A stretch of DNA of 64,000 bases from contig NZ_CP107989.1 in NCBI RefSeq assembly GCF_041435015.1, forward strand, positions 9,238,001 to 9,302,000, written 5' to 3'. The stretch is from Streptomyces canus. GTDB taxonomy: Bacteria; Actinomycetota; Actinomycetes; Streptomycetales; Streptomycetaceae. Positions 44,997 through 52,333 of this stretch are shown here, piece by piece. The position numbers were made by a program, and so were the translations under genes. Below the pieces are notes generated by a model. That model worked only from the letters and a program-made list of their open reading frames with translations, was not told the DNA's origin and searched no databases. Position 1 is the first letter of the stretch. Each line of letters begins with the position of its first letter.

Positions 44997-45989
44997 TCAC
45001 ACTCCCCAGCGCAGCCCCGGTGTCTTCACCGGCGCGTCCCACAGCCGCAGCAGCTCCTCGTCCACCTGGCACAGGGTGACCGAGGCGCCGGCCATGTCGA
45101 GCGAGGTGACGTAGTTGCCGACCAGGGTGCGGGCGACGGCGACCCCGCGGTCGGTGAGCACCCGCTGCACCTCGGCGTTGAAGCCGTACAGCTCCAGGAG
45201 CGGGGTGGCTCCCATGCCGTTGACCAGGACGAGGACGGGATTGCGCGGGCTCATGTCGTCCAGGATCGCGTGCACCGAGAAGTCGGCGATCTCCCGCGAG
45301 GTCATCATCGCCCGCCGCTCCCGGCCGGGCTCGCCGTGGATGCCGACCCCCAGCTCCAGCTCGCCGGCCGGCAGATCGAAGGTGGGGCTGCCCTTGGCGG
45401 GCGTGGTGCAGGCGCTCAGCGCGACGCCGAAACTCCGGGAATTCTCGTTGACCTGCCGGGCGATCGCCTCCACCCGCTCCAGCGGCTGCCCCTCCTCCGC
45501 CGCGGCGCCCGCGATCTTCTCCACGAACAGCGTGGCGCCGGTGCCCCGCCGACCGGCCGTGTAGAGGCTGTCGGTCACCGCCACGTCATCGTTGACCAGG
45601 ACCTTCGCCACCTGAATGCCCTCGTCCTCGGCGAGTTCCGCCGCCATGTCGAAGTTCAGCACGTCGCCCGTGTAGTTCTTCACGATGAACAGCACCCCGG
45701 CCCCGCTGTCCACGGCGGCAGCCGCCCGCACCATCTGGTCCGGCACCGGAGACGTGAACACCTCGCCCGGGCAGGCCGCGGACAACATGCCGGGTCCGAC
45801 AAAACCGCCGTGCAGCGGCTCGTGCCCCGAGCCGCCACCGGAGATCAGGGCGACCTTCCCGGCGACAGGGGCGTCCCGCCGTACGATCACACGGTTCTCG
45901 ACATCCACGGTCAACTCGGGATGGGCGGCCGCCATACCGCGCAGAGCGTCCGCGACCACGGTTTCCGGGACGTTGATCAGCATCTTCAT
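44997..45989 (-). CDS. dhaK: Dihydroxyacetone kinase subunit DhaK
   Basis: The 330-residue substrate-binding subunit. Dihydroxyacetone is bound covalently by the histidine at position 218 in GVGIHGEPGRERR, the same number as in the well-studied enzymes. SGGGSGHEPLHGGFVGPGML and FIVKNYTGDVLNFDMA are the other landmarks. ATG 45989 follows GGAGGAACCC. It is the first gene of dhaK-dhaL-dhaM, whose products make dihydroxyacetone phosphate from PEP via the phosphotransferase system. An inverted repeat (46032-46049) sits just upstream. Confidence 0.96.
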   Translation of the reverse strand: MKMLINVPETVVADALRGMAAAHPELTVDVENRVIVRRDAPVAGKVALISGGGSGHEPLHGGFVGPGMLSAACPGEVFTSPVPDQMVRAAAAVDSGAGVLFIVKNYTGDVLNFDMAAELAEDEGIQVAKVLVNDDVAVTDSLYTAGRRGTGATLFVEKIAGAAAEEGQPLERVEAIARQVNENSRSFGVALSACTTPAKGSPTFDLPAGELELGVGIHGEPGRERRAMMTSREIADFSVHAILDDMSPRNPVLVLVNGMGATPLLELYGFNAEVQRVLTDRGVAVARTLVGNYVTSLDMAGASVTLCQVDEELLRLWDAPVKTPGLRWGV

Positions 45990-46031
45990 GGGTTCCTCCG
46001 GGTCAGGATGGCAGATGGGCTCGTCGTCTGC

Positions 46032-46049
46032 GTTCTAACAGTTCAGAAC
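46032..46049. promoter_or_regulatory. Inverted repeat upstream of dhaKLM
   Basis: GTTCTAACAGTTCAGAAC has 5-bp inverted arms GTTCT/AGAAC plus a partial direct repeat (GTTC-x-AAC type). It is 43 bp before the dhaK start, where an operator would lie. An IclR- or GntR-type regulator is possible, but none is encoded nearby. Confidence 0.45.
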
Positions 46050-46136
46050 CAGTGTGGCCAGTAGCCGACGGTGCCGTCGGCGGGTCAGTCCGCCAGTCCG
46101 TGGCTCGAAGCCGAGTGCCACGTCCGCACCGGCACC

Positions 46137-46647
46137 TCACGTCGTGAGGAGTTCCCGGCCCAGCCAGTCGGTGGCGTCGCGGACGCCGGGCAGGGCGAAG
46201 AAGTAGCCGCCGCCGGTCGGGGAGATGTAGTCGACGAGGGGTTCGTCGATCAGGCGGGTCTGGGTGGCCTCGAACTGGCGCTGTACGTCCTGCTGGTAGC
46301 AGCAGAAGGCCAGGCCCATGTCCAGGTTGCCGACGTCGTCGATCCCGCGGTCGTAGTTGTAACCCCGGCGCAGAATGCGGGAGTTGTCGGTCCTGCCGGT
46401 GCGCGGGTTGGCGAGGCGGATGTGGGCGTCCAGGGGTATCGCCGTGCCGTGCGGATCCTTGGCGTAGCGCGGGACGTCGGTCTCCTTGACACCGTCGAGC
46501 GGAGCGCCGGTGTCCTTGCGGCGGCCGAACATCAGCTCCTGTTCGGACAGCGAGACCCGGTCCCAGAACTCGACGAGCATCCGGATGACACGGATGACCT
46601 GGTACGAGCCGCCGGTCGCCCAGGCCGGCTCGCCCTGCCCGGCGCTC
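46137..46647 (-). pseudogene. efeB: Dye-decolorising peroxidase EfeB, C-terminal remnant
   Basis: The minus strand encodes [54 protein letters not shown] and [18 protein letters not shown], the C-terminal ~165 residues of a DyP-type peroxidase/deferrochelatase. The N-terminal half, the Tat signal and the heme-histidine region are missing. At about 46645 the sequence joins, out of frame, to the 5' part of an efeU permease gene. This is best explained by one deletion that also removed efeO. Confidence 0.8.
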
Positions 46648-46978
46648 CCGTGACCTTCTCCCGGATCTCACGGGAGAGGGTGCGCGCCGAGCGGCGCATC
46701 CAGAACACCATCGCGGTGACGAACCCGACGGCCACCACGCTCAGCGCGCCGCCGAACGCCTCCTGGGCGGTCGCGGACAGGGAGGCGGCGGTGAAGGTCA
46801 GCACCGCGCCGAAGCTCAGCGCGAGGGAGATCGCCGCCAGGACGCCCGTCCACACCTGCGGCAGCCTGGACCGGGCACCGGACCGCACCAACGTGGCGAT
46901 GAGAACGGAGACGATGAGCCCGGCCTCGAGACCCTCCCTCAGCCCGATGAGAAAGCTCGGAAACGCGTCGTCCCACAT
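46648..46978 (-). pseudogene. efeU: Iron permease EfeU, N-terminal remnant
   Basis: From ATG 46978 the minus strand reads MWDDAFPSFLIGLREGLEAG (the iron-binding REGLE motif of FTR1/EfeU) and then two to three membrane segments up to [14 protein letters not shown] (about 110 residues), after which it falls out of frame into the EfeB remnant. A full EfeU is about 280 residues with a second REGxE motif. The original promoter and its iron box remain. Confidence 0.8.
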
Positions 46979-47028
46979 GGCTGCGGCGACCCTTCCTGAC
47001 AGTTGTCCTCGGCCGCCGTCGTCGCTGG

Positions 47029-47051
47029 TTAGCGAAGGCACGCCTTACCTA
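47029..47051 (-). promoter_or_regulatory. Iron box (DmdR/IdeR-type) of the efe remnant
   Basis: The core AAGGCACGCCTT is a perfect inverted repeat with TTAG and CCTA on the outsides, close to the DmdR/IdeR iron box TTAGGTTAGGCTNNCCTAA. It is about 51 bp before the efeU start on the minus strand. The match supports former iron-repressed expression of efeUOB. Confidence 0.7.
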
Positions 47052-47452
47052 CGCCGACCATCATGCGTGCGGGTCTGCCGCTGTCCGGTCATGGATCAGC
47101 AGTTGTCCGGTCATGTCCGCGCAATGGGGCAGCAAAGATCGCCGTCATCGGGATGCGCGGCGCGCGTCGGACTGAGCAGGAGGACGCCGACCCGCGAGTT
47201 CACTCACCCCGATGCCGACCGACGGCCGACGTGGGTGCCCGCCACGCAGACCCTCGCAGGGCAGAGCGATCGATCAGCCGACGGCAGCCGTCGGCATCCC
47301 CGCAGCGGCATCGAGGGGATGTTGGTTGAGCAGGAACTGCTGGACTGTGCCGCCGTTCCACACCCGGCGAACTCCGCCGGGACGGCAAGCGGCGCGACGC
47401 CGAACTCAAGGACGCGCGCCGCAGGTTGACTCCGTGGTGAGCGGGCGGGGAG
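47052..47452. other. Gap without supported gene; one strong inverted repeat
   Basis: Between the iron box and the Tat-exported enzyme, no frame shows a known family. A short tail RRDGKRRDAELKDARRRLTP ends at a TGA near 47439 and could be the end of a lost gene. At 47277-47295 GCCGACGGC-A-GCCGTCGGC is a perfect 9-bp inverted repeat, either an old terminator or an operator. Confidence 0.45.
47277..47295. repeat. Perfect 9-bp inverted repeat
   Basis: GCCGACGGCAGCCGTCGGC, with a single central base, lies in non-coding sequence. A stem with such a tiny loop is more likely to be a protein site or cruciform than an RNA hairpin. Confidence 0.45.
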
Positions 47453-48826
47453 TCAGGCCCGCAGAGGATTGGCGCGGGCCGCGGCCAGGAGGTACCAGGC
47501 CGTGGCGCCGGTGTGGCGGTAGGGGTAGTAGCCGAACCCGAAGCCGGTGTCGAGCGGGCTGCTCGCCGAGACGATCCCGGTGCGGGCGGGGAGGGCCGTG
47601 CCGCCGATGGTCTGAGAGGTGCCGAGGAGGTCCTGGGCGCGCTCGATCGAGCCGAGCAGGCGGCGGGCGCGCTTCTCGTCGCCGGGGTGTCCCCGGTGGC
47701 GCAGGGCGAGGGCGAGGTGGGCGGTGCCCTCGAACCAGACGCCGTTGCGGTCCGGCCGGGGCTGGCCGTCGGCGATGGGGGCACCCTCGTTGGCCAGCAG
47801 GCTCGCGGAGCTGAAGGTGACGCCCTCGTAGGACTGACCGGAGGGGACCGTGCTGTTGGGGCGGTCGGCCGTGTCCAGCACGGCCAGCTGGGTAGCGGCC
47901 CAGTCCAGGGAGCGGGAGTGGGCCGGGGAGGCGAGGGCGAGGTGGGTCCAGGTCTGGGTGTCCTCCGGGATCGGGGACTTGTTGATCGTCACACCGTCGT
48001 TGGTGCCCGTGTAGAAGAAGCCCCCCGACGGGTCCCACATCTTCTCGACGAAGGCTCTGGCCCGCGTACGGCGCTCCCGCCAGACCTTGTCCCCGGTCAG
48101 CCTGGCGAGCCGTCCGAACAGGCCGACCAGGTCGGTGTTGTGCTCGGTCGAGGTGAACGGCAGTTTCCCGTCGGCCCCGTCGACCCCGAACTTGTAGCCG
48201 CCCAGCGGCTCGTCGGTCCGTCCCACCCGCTCGATCCACTCGCCGATGCGCACCGCGCCGTTGAGGAAGCGCCGCTCACCGGTGCGCCCGGCGAGTGCGC
48301 TCAGCGCGATGCCGGCCCACGCCATGTCGCCCACGGCGGTCCCGGTGAAGCCGAACTGCGTACCGACGTTGGCCGTGCCGTCCGCCTTGACGAACCCGTC
48401 CGGCTGCGGGGAGCCGTCATAGAAGGTGTACGGCCCTACGTTGTAGGCCTGCCGGAGTCGGCCGTCGTCGTACACGGGGTCGTGGGCCTGGGCGTACAGC
48501 AGCGCGTCACCGAGGGCCACGGCCCGCGACGTGCCCGCAGGGCACGCGAGATGGGCCAGGATCGCGAGGGCGTTGTCGTACGTGAACGCCGTGCTGAACA
48601 GTCCCGCCTGGTCCGTGTAGCTCTGGGTGAGCCGGATCGTGCCGTGGTCCGGGTAGGCGTCCATGGCGGCGGCGAGGAACGCCTGCGCGCGACGGGGCGC
48701 GGAGGCCGCGGAGGTGTGCTGCGCGGCGCGGGCCGTGCCGGTGCCGGCCGCGGTGAGGACCGCGACACCGAGACCTGTCCCGATGAGCGTACGGCGGCTG
48801 AGGGGTGGGCGGGGGCGGCCGGTCAT
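47453..48826 (-). CDS. Tat-exported (alpha/alpha)6-type glycan enzyme, unassigned
   Basis: A 457-residue protein with a twin-arginine signal (SRRTLIGTGLGVAVLTAAG; cleavage near ARA-AQ), so it is exported folded. The mature part has regularly spaced helical hairpins: LFSTAFTYDNALAILAHLA, VGDMAWAGIALSALAGRTG, LGGYKFGVDG, EHNTDLVGLFGRLARLTG, EGTAHLALALRHRG. This is the toroid pattern of GH8/GH88-like enzymes and C5-epimerases. No family-specific catalytic motif is certain. A LacI/CebR-like box 30 bp before its start suggests sugar-controlled expression, hence a polysaccharide-related job. Confidence 0.72.
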   Translation of the reverse strand: MTGRPRPPLSRRTLIGTGLGVAVLTAAGTGTARAAQHTSAASAPRRAQAFLAAAMDAYPDHGTIRLTQSYTDQAGLFSTAFTYDNALAILAHLACPAGTSRAVALGDALLYAQAHDPVYDDGRLRQAYNVGPYTFYDGSPQPDGFVKADGTANVGTQFGFTGTAVGDMAWAGIALSALAGRTGERRFLNGAVRIGEWIERVGRTDEPLGGYKFGVDGADGKLPFTSTEHNTDLVGLFGRLARLTGDKVWRERRTRARAFVEKMWDPSGGFFYTGTNDGVTINKSPIPEDTQTWTHLALASPAHSRSLDWAATQLAVLDTADRPNSTVPSGQSYEGVTFSSASLLANEGAPIADGQPRPDRNGVWFEGTAHLALALRHRGHPGDEKRARRLLGSIERAQDLLGTSQTIGGTALPARTGIVSASSPLDTGFGFGYYPYRHTGATAWYLLAAARANPLRA

Positions 48827-48855
48827 GGGTCTCCTCGGGAGATGCGAGCGAGTCG

Positions 48856-48869
48856 TGAGAGCGCTCTCA
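48856..48869 (-). promoter_or_regulatory. LacI-family (CebR-like) operator
   Basis: TGAGAGCGCTCTCA, a perfect 14-bp palindrome 30 bp upstream of the Tat-exported enzyme. It differs from the known CebR site TGGGAGCGCTCCCA by one base in each half. Such boxes control glycoside-use genes in Streptomyces. The responsible LacI protein is not in the window. Confidence 0.65.
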
Positions 48870-48972
48870 AAGTGGCGGGATCATTCTGCTGTTGCTCCAG
48901 GGGCGGGTCAACGCCTGTGATCCGAACAGCAGTTGGCGCTCGGAAGAAGCGGTGATCGGGCGGGGGGGGGCG

Positions 48973-49143
48973 TGATCAAGCACCTGACCGTTGGGCCGGC
49001 TGCTCCGTGGCCCTTGCGGACACCGGGCCCGCCCGACCGGTACGCGGAGGCCGAGGCGCGGCTGGTGAAGAGCGGGCCCGCCCGGCTGGAGCCGGTGTGG
49101 AGCGACGACCGGTGGCGGGTGTACCGGGTGCGCGACGCGGCCT
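48973..49143 (+). pseudogene. Tail of a membrane protein, remnant
   Basis: GTG 48973 opens VIKHLTVGPAAPWPLRTPGP and then RYAEAEARLVKSGPARLEPV, WSDDRWRVYRVRDA. This resembles the C-terminal cytoplasmic end of a large Streptomyces integral membrane protein family. It lacks everything before it and degenerates after VRDA. The assignment rests on memory of that tail pattern. Confidence 0.35.
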
Positions 49144-49486
49144 GGCCTGGGTGGTTGCGGTCGGCGGGGTGCCGGGCCGATGGGTCGCTTTCGGCTCCGG
49201 TTCCGTGGACGACCGAGTCGTCTGACAAGGGGGGGGTGGCTGGGTTCCGGTGTCCTGGACGTTCGATCCGTCGGGCGAGGCGGATGTCGTCCCTGAATGG
49301 TCGGCCGCCTGAACCGAACTCTCGCCCTGACGAGCACCGAGCCGTCGGATCCACGGAAGTGTGGGTCGCTGCGGCGTCGGCTATCCGCGGCCCGGCCCCG
49401 ACCCTGACTCACGGCCCCCGACCTCGCTCCCGCCCCACCCTCCGCCACCACCGTTGACCGCCCCACCCCCTGGGTACCCGTACGCC

Positions 49487-51220
49487 ATGAGCACCCCCTT
49501 CCCGCCCCATGCGCTGCACGACTACGCGCTGCTGGCCGACGGAGAGCGCGGGGCGCTCATCGGGCCCGACGGCGCCATCGGGTGGTTGTGTGCGCCCACC
49601 TGGCACGACGAGGCCGTCTTCAGTGACCTGGTCGGGGGGCGGGGCGCGTACGCCGTCACTCCCACCGGCCGGTACGTCTTCGGCGGCTACTACGAAGAGG
49701 GCACGCTCATCTGGCGCAGCCGCTGGGTCACCGACGACGGCATCGTCGAGTGCCGCGAGGCGCTGGCCTTCCCCGGCGCCCCGGACCGGCTCGTCCTGCT
49801 CCGGCAGCTGCGCGCGGTCGACGGGCCCGCCCGCCTCTCCGTGGTCCTCGATCCGCACAGCGGGTACGGCGCAGGACCGGTCGAGTCCGTCCGCCGTAGC
49901 GGCGACGGAGTGTGGGAGCTGCGCACCGGCAGCCACCGACTGCGCTGGCAGGGCGCCCCACAGGCCGTCGCCGGGGAGAGCGGACTCACCGCCGACATCG
50001 AGCTGAAGCCCGGCGAGCGGCACGAACTGGTCCTGGAGTGTGCCGTGTCCCCCCTGCCGGCCGACCTTCCGAAGCCGGAGCAGGCCTGGGCGGCGACCGA
50101 GGGGGCCTGGCACGAGGCGGTCCCCGTGCTCGACGACACCGTCGCACCCGGTGACGCGCGGCGGGCGTACGCCGTCCTGCGCGGCCTCACCACGCAGGGT
50201 GGGGGCATGGTCGCGGCGGCCACGACCAGCCTGCCCGAGCGCGCCGAGGAGGGCCGCAACTACGACTACCGGTACGTGTGGATCCGCGACCAGAGCTACG
50301 CCGGACAGGCCGCTGCCGCCGTAGGAGCCCACGATCTCCTCGACGCCGCCGTCGGCTTCGTCACCGCCCGCCTGCACGCGGACGGCTCCCGCCTGGTGCC
50401 CGCCTACACCGTGCACGGTGACCCGGTCCCCGCCCAGCGCGAACTCGACCTGCCCGGCTACCCCGGTGGCTTCGACCGCGTCGGCAACCAGGTCGGCGAG
50501 CAGTTCCAGCTCGACTGCTTGGGCGAGGCCCTGCTGCTGCTCGCGGCCGCCGAACGCCACGGGCGTCTCGATGAGGGGCACTGGCAGGCCGTCGAGATCG
50601 CCGTGCGGGCCATCGCCGACCGCTGGCGCCAACCGGACGCGGGTATCTGGGAGTTGGGTGGCCGGCTCTGGACCCACAGCAGGCTCATCTGCGTCGCCGG
50701 TCTACGGGCCGTGGCCGCCGCGGCGCCCCGCCGGCCACTCGCCGATACCTGCACCGCCCTGGCCGACACCCTCCTCGACGCCGTTGAGCGGACCTGCCTC
50801 CACCCGGACGGCCACTGGCAGCGCACCCCCGACGACCCGTCGGTGGACGCCGCCCTGCTGTTGCCCGGCGTGCGCGGCGCCCTGCCCGCCGCCGACCCGC
50901 GCACCCGGGCCACCCTCGCCGCGTGCCGTCGCGAACTGGCCGAGGACCACTTCCTCTACCGCTTCCGCCACGACGATCGGCCTCTGGAAGAGGCCGAGGG
51001 CGCGTTCCTGCTCTGCGGGTTCGTCATGGCGCTCGCCGAACACCAGCAGGGCCGGACCGTCGAGGCGTTCCGCTGGTTCGAACGCAACCGCGGCGCCTGC
51101 GGCGCGTCCGGCCTGTACGCCGAGGAGTTCGACATCGCCCAGCGCCAGCTGCGCGGCAACCTCCCGCAGGCCTTCGTCCACGCAGTGCTGCTGGAGACGG
51201 CCGCCCGGCTCGGCGAGTGA
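49487..51220 (+). CDS. GH15 family glucoamylase/trehalase-like hydrolase
   Basis: A 577-residue cytoplasmic glycoside hydrolase without signal peptide. It has the bacterial GH15 layout: an N-terminal beta-sandwich (about 10-230; HDYALLADGERGALIGPDGAIGWLC) and an (alpha/alpha)6 catalytic part with YDYRYVWIRDQSY near 258, FQLDCLGEALLLL and the late GNLPQAFVHAVLLE near 560. Homologues act as trehalases or glucoamylases; the exact substrate is open. ATG 49487 has no clear ribosome site. Its last codons lie inside a 22-bp hairpin (51190-51244) that probably terminates transcription. Confidence 0.88.
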   Translation: MSTPFPPHALHDYALLADGERGALIGPDGAIGWLCAPTWHDEAVFSDLVGGRGAYAVTPTGRYVFGGYYEEGTLIWRSRWVTDDGIVECREALAFPGAPDRLVLLRQLRAVDGPARLSVVLDPHSGYGAGPVESVRRSGDGVWELRTGSHRLRWQGAPQAVAGESGLTADIELKPGERHELVLECAVSPLPADLPKPEQAWAATEGAWHEAVPVLDDTVAPGDARRAYAVLRGLTTQGGGMVAAATTSLPERAEEGRNYDYRYVWIRDQSYAGQAAAAVGAHDLLDAAVGFVTARLHADGSRLVPAYTVHGDPVPAQRELDLPGYPGGFDRVGNQVGEQFQLDCLGEALLLLAAAERHGRLDEGHWQAVEIAVRAIADRWRQPDAGIWELGGRLWTHSRLICVAGLRAVAAAAPRRPLADTCTALADTLLDAVERTCLHPDGHWQRTPDDPSVDAALLLPGVRGALPAADPRTRATLAACRRELAEDHFLYRFRHDDRPLEEAEGAFLLCGFVMALAEHQQGRTVEAFRWFERNRGACGASGLYAEEFDIAQRQLRGNLPQAFVHAVLLETAARLGE

Positions 51221-51244
51221 GTGAGCCGGGCGGCCGTCTCCAGC
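51190..51244 (+). terminator. 22-bp perfect hairpin spanning the GH15 stop codon
   Basis: Bases 51190-51211 and 51223-51244 pair without mismatch (CTGGAGACGGCCGCCCGGCTC in the 5' arm less its first base), around an 11-base loop that holds the TGA stop (51218-51220). The 5' arm is coding. It is by far the longest perfect stem noticed in the window and a very probable terminator. Confidence 0.8.
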
Positions 51245-51346
51245 TGGTGCGGACCTGTTGCCTCGACGACCGCGAGGCAGACCGCGCGACACGGCCCGTG
51301 ACACGGCCGTGGAGATGTCAGCCGGGCGCCATGGCCGTGCGAGATG

Positions 51347-51724
51347 TCAGCCGCGCCCCGGCCCGCCACTGCCGAACGAGCCGCTGCCGCCCTCGTTCCA
51401 GCGAGGCCGTTCTCGCGCCGGGCCCGTCCGGGTCGGACTGTTGCCGTGGCCCGGAAGCTCGTGCGGGGTCAGTCGGGTGTCGCTCCTGGGCACCTCGTCG
51501 GGCTCCCGGTTCTCCCTGACCTCACGGACCGGCCCGCCCTCCGGCATCCTCGGCTGTTCCTCGGGGGTGGGCGGCGGCGACTCGCGGCGCTTGACGCGGA
51601 CGCCCAGCCAGAAGGCGCCGATCAGCACCGCCACGACCACCACACCCGCCGCGATCACTCCGGCCGCGAGGGCGCCCCGGCCCGCGGCCATGTCCATCCA
51701 TTCGGTGTTCAGGGCTTGGTTCAT
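51347..51724 (-). CDS. DUF6479 small membrane protein
   Basis: A 125-residue protein from ATG 51724 (MNQALNTEWMDMAAG). It has one membrane segment (ALAAGVIAAGVVVVAVLIGAFWLGV) and then the conserved tail PPPTPEEQPRMPEGGPVREV, RENREPDEVP and LTPHELPGHGN, the signature of Streptomyces DUF6479 proteins. The C-terminal end (ERPRWNEGGSGSFGSGGPG) is low in complexity. Function unknown. The open frame to 51811 is unlikely to be used. Confidence 0.85.
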   Translation of the reverse strand: MNQALNTEWMDMAAGRGALAAGVIAAGVVVVAVLIGAFWLGVRVKRRESPPPTPEEQPRMPEGGPVREVRENREPDEVPRSDTRLTPHELPGHGNSPTRTGPARERPRWNEGGSGSFGSGGPGRG

Positions 51725-51831
51725 GGCACGCGAGTACCCCTGGCACCCCGGGCGAACCGACTCGTCCCACGGACGGAGGAAACCCCCAGAACACCGGGTT
51801 TGACGGCCCAAACCGCGGCTACCCGCCCGAT

Positions 51832-52206
51832 GTGACGACTTCGACTTCCCAGCAGGAGCTCTTCCGCTTCCTGGAGGACCGCTTCGCGTGCGCCCAGGCG
51901 TGCACCGAGTGCGCGCGGGCCTGTGCGCTGCGTGCGAGCCTGGTCGATCCGGACGGGACCGAGGAGCAGGAACTACTGCGACGCAAGGGCATCATGTGCG
52001 CCGAGGTGTGCGACGCCACCTGCCGTGTGCTGTCCGAGGACAACCATCTCGACGAGGCCGGCATCCGCGTCCAGCTGGAATGGTGCCGTTCGGTCTGCCT
52101 GGAGTGCGCGCAGGTCCTCGACCGGCATGCCGGCGCCGAGGACGCGGCCAAGGCGTGCCGTGAGTGCGCCCAGGCGTGCACGGACTTCATGGCGACCCTC
52201 GTCTGA
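51832..52206 (+). CDS. Cysteine-rich four-helix copper-binding protein (Csp/DUF326-like)
   Basis: A 124-residue cytoplasmic protein with at least thirteen cysteines in CxxxC/CxxC spacing along helices: CAQACTECARACAL, CAEVCDATCRVL, CRSVCLECAQVL, CRECAQACTDF. This is the hallmark of copper-storage-type four-helix bundles (DUF326). No signal peptide is present, so it would store or buffer copper in the cytoplasm. It begins with GTG at 51832 and lies 107 bp from the divergent DUF6479 gene. No CsoR gene or copper-type operator was seen. Confidence 0.88.
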   Translation: MTTSTSQQELFRFLEDRFACAQACTECARACALRASLVDPDGTEEQELLRRKGIMCAEVCDATCRVLSEDNHLDEAGIRVQLEWCRSVCLECAQVLDRHAGAEDAAKACRECAQACTDFMATLV

Positions 52207-52275
52207 AAAGGCCTCTTCCGCCCACGGGACGCTCGCCCCGCGCCCGACGGAATCCTCCTGGCCGTTCCCAATTTC

Positions 52276-52289
52276 TGGAACACGTTCTA
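52276..52289 (+). promoter_or_regulatory. KstR-like operator
   Basis: TGGAACACGTTCTA matches the mycobacterial KstR motif TnnAACnnGTTnnA at every fixed position. It is 45 bp before the acyl-CoA dehydrogenase start. It suggests control by a TetR-type sterol or fatty-acid regulator. No kstR gene is present here, so the link rests on the motif only. Confidence 0.55.
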
Positions 52290-52333
52290 CGGTGTGCGCC
52301 GTCAGGACCGGTTCAGGGGAGCCTGGAGGCGCC

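Larger units (their letters stand above)
48827..49486. other. 660-base gap with operator and one gene remnant
   Basis: It contains the LacI-like box at the left, a G-rich run (48960-48970) and a short remnant of a membrane protein tail (48973-49143). The rest up to the GH15 start is GC-rich and codes for nothing that I recognise; the frame before 49487 that extends to 49361 is a Pro-rich shadow. Confidence 0.45.

Noticed and set aside
49409..50677. 422-codon minus-strand frame opposite the GH15 gene
   Set aside because: Shadow frame; the GH15 motifs on the plus strand are clear.
51923..52333. 137-codon extension of the acyl-CoA dehydrogenase
   Set aside because: It overlaps the copper-binding protein gene in another frame; GTG 52334 has GGAGG and matches the family start.
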